5,144 bases of DNA, from positions 1-5,144 of the forward strand of contig JAISKS010000051.1 of NCBI GenBank assembly GCA_031260825.1, written 5' to 3'. A program made the translations under genes and the position numbers. The notes under the pieces are model-generated. The model was given only the letters and a program-made list of their open reading frames with translations. It was not told the DNA's origin and did no database searches. Each line of letters opens with the position of its first letter. Position 1 is the stretch's first letter. Positions 5,091-5,144 of the stretch are shown piece after piece. This stretch comes from Bifidobacteriaceae bacterium (lineage in GTDB: Bacteria > Actinomycetota > Actinomycetes > Actinomycetales > Bifidobacteriaceae).

Positions 5091-5144
5091 TTATTTAGCA
5101 CCTGCTTTCTTATGAGTTGTTACTTTTGTTTTTGCAACATTAGC
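5091..5144 (-). CDS. rplV: 50S ribosomal protein uL22 (L22), extreme C-terminus, cut by window edge
   Basis: Only the last 17 codons and a TAA stop are present, reading ANVAKTKVTTHKKAGAK. This basic tail has no diagnostic motif, so the assignment rests on position: rplV precedes rpsC in nearly all bacterial S10 clusters, and a Lys-rich tail after the L22 core is common. The stop is one base before the rpsC ATG, and the rpsC ribosome binding site lies within this tail, so the two genes are probably translationally coupled. The core of L22, including the tunnel-lining loop, is outside the window. Confidence 0.8.
   Translation of the reverse strand, partial: ANVAKTKVTTHKKAGAK

Noticed and set aside
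5090..5101. In-frame GTG start four codons upstream of the rpsC ATG
   Set aside because: MGQKVNP is the near-invariant S3 N-terminus. The GTG lies inside the rplV tail and coincides with the ribosome binding site of the ATG.

Overview
The window is one solid block of ribosomal-protein genes, all on the minus strand. Read in the direction of transcription (high to low coordinates) they are: end of rplV, rpsC, rplP, rpmC, rpsQ, a 154-bp gap, then rplN, rplX, rplE, rpsN, rpsH, rplF, rplR and the start of rpsE. This is the conserved bacterial S10-spc order. The first five are the tail of the S10 operon and the last eight are the head of the spc operon. No mobile element, CRISPR array, RNA gene or accessory gene is visible. 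No intact gene lies on the plus strand.

Organism. This is a bacterium of modest GC content, roughly 40% judging from a few sampled lines. Despite that, several proteins recall Actinobacteriota as I remember those families. S14 is the 61-residue zinc type ending GELPGVVKSSW. L16 carries KHRRQHHPKRRG and MGSGKGSPEWWVANVHPGR. S17 ends METRPISATKRWRLVEV and has a Lys/Ala-rich N-terminal extension. L6 has GIDKQQVGEVAANIRKIR. The best guess is a low-GC actinobacterial lineage, for example a streamlined planktonic group, but this is inference without any database search.

Layout. Positions 5144-3186 hold the S10 tail: uL22, uS3, uL16, uL29 and uS17, with gaps of 12 bp or less and one TAATG overlap. 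Positions 3185-3032 hold the only real intergenic region. It contains an extended -10 element (TGGTATAAT on the minus strand), two small inverted repeats and a possible 13-codon leader frame, and it sits exactly where E. coli starts its spc operon. Positions 3031-1 hold uL14, uL24, uL5, uS14, uS8, uL6, uL18 and uS5, again tightly packed, with Shine-Dalgarno sequences often embedded in the end of the preceding gene.

Function. The products are primary and secondary binders of 16S and 23S rRNA, made in stoichiometric amounts. Tight spacing and stop/start overlaps imply translational coupling. The content is ordinary core machinery. The points worth a second look are the probable spc promoter and leader, the tails on uS17 and uL29, and the mismatch between actinobacterial-looking proteins and low GC. 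I see no evidence of a previously undescribed system.
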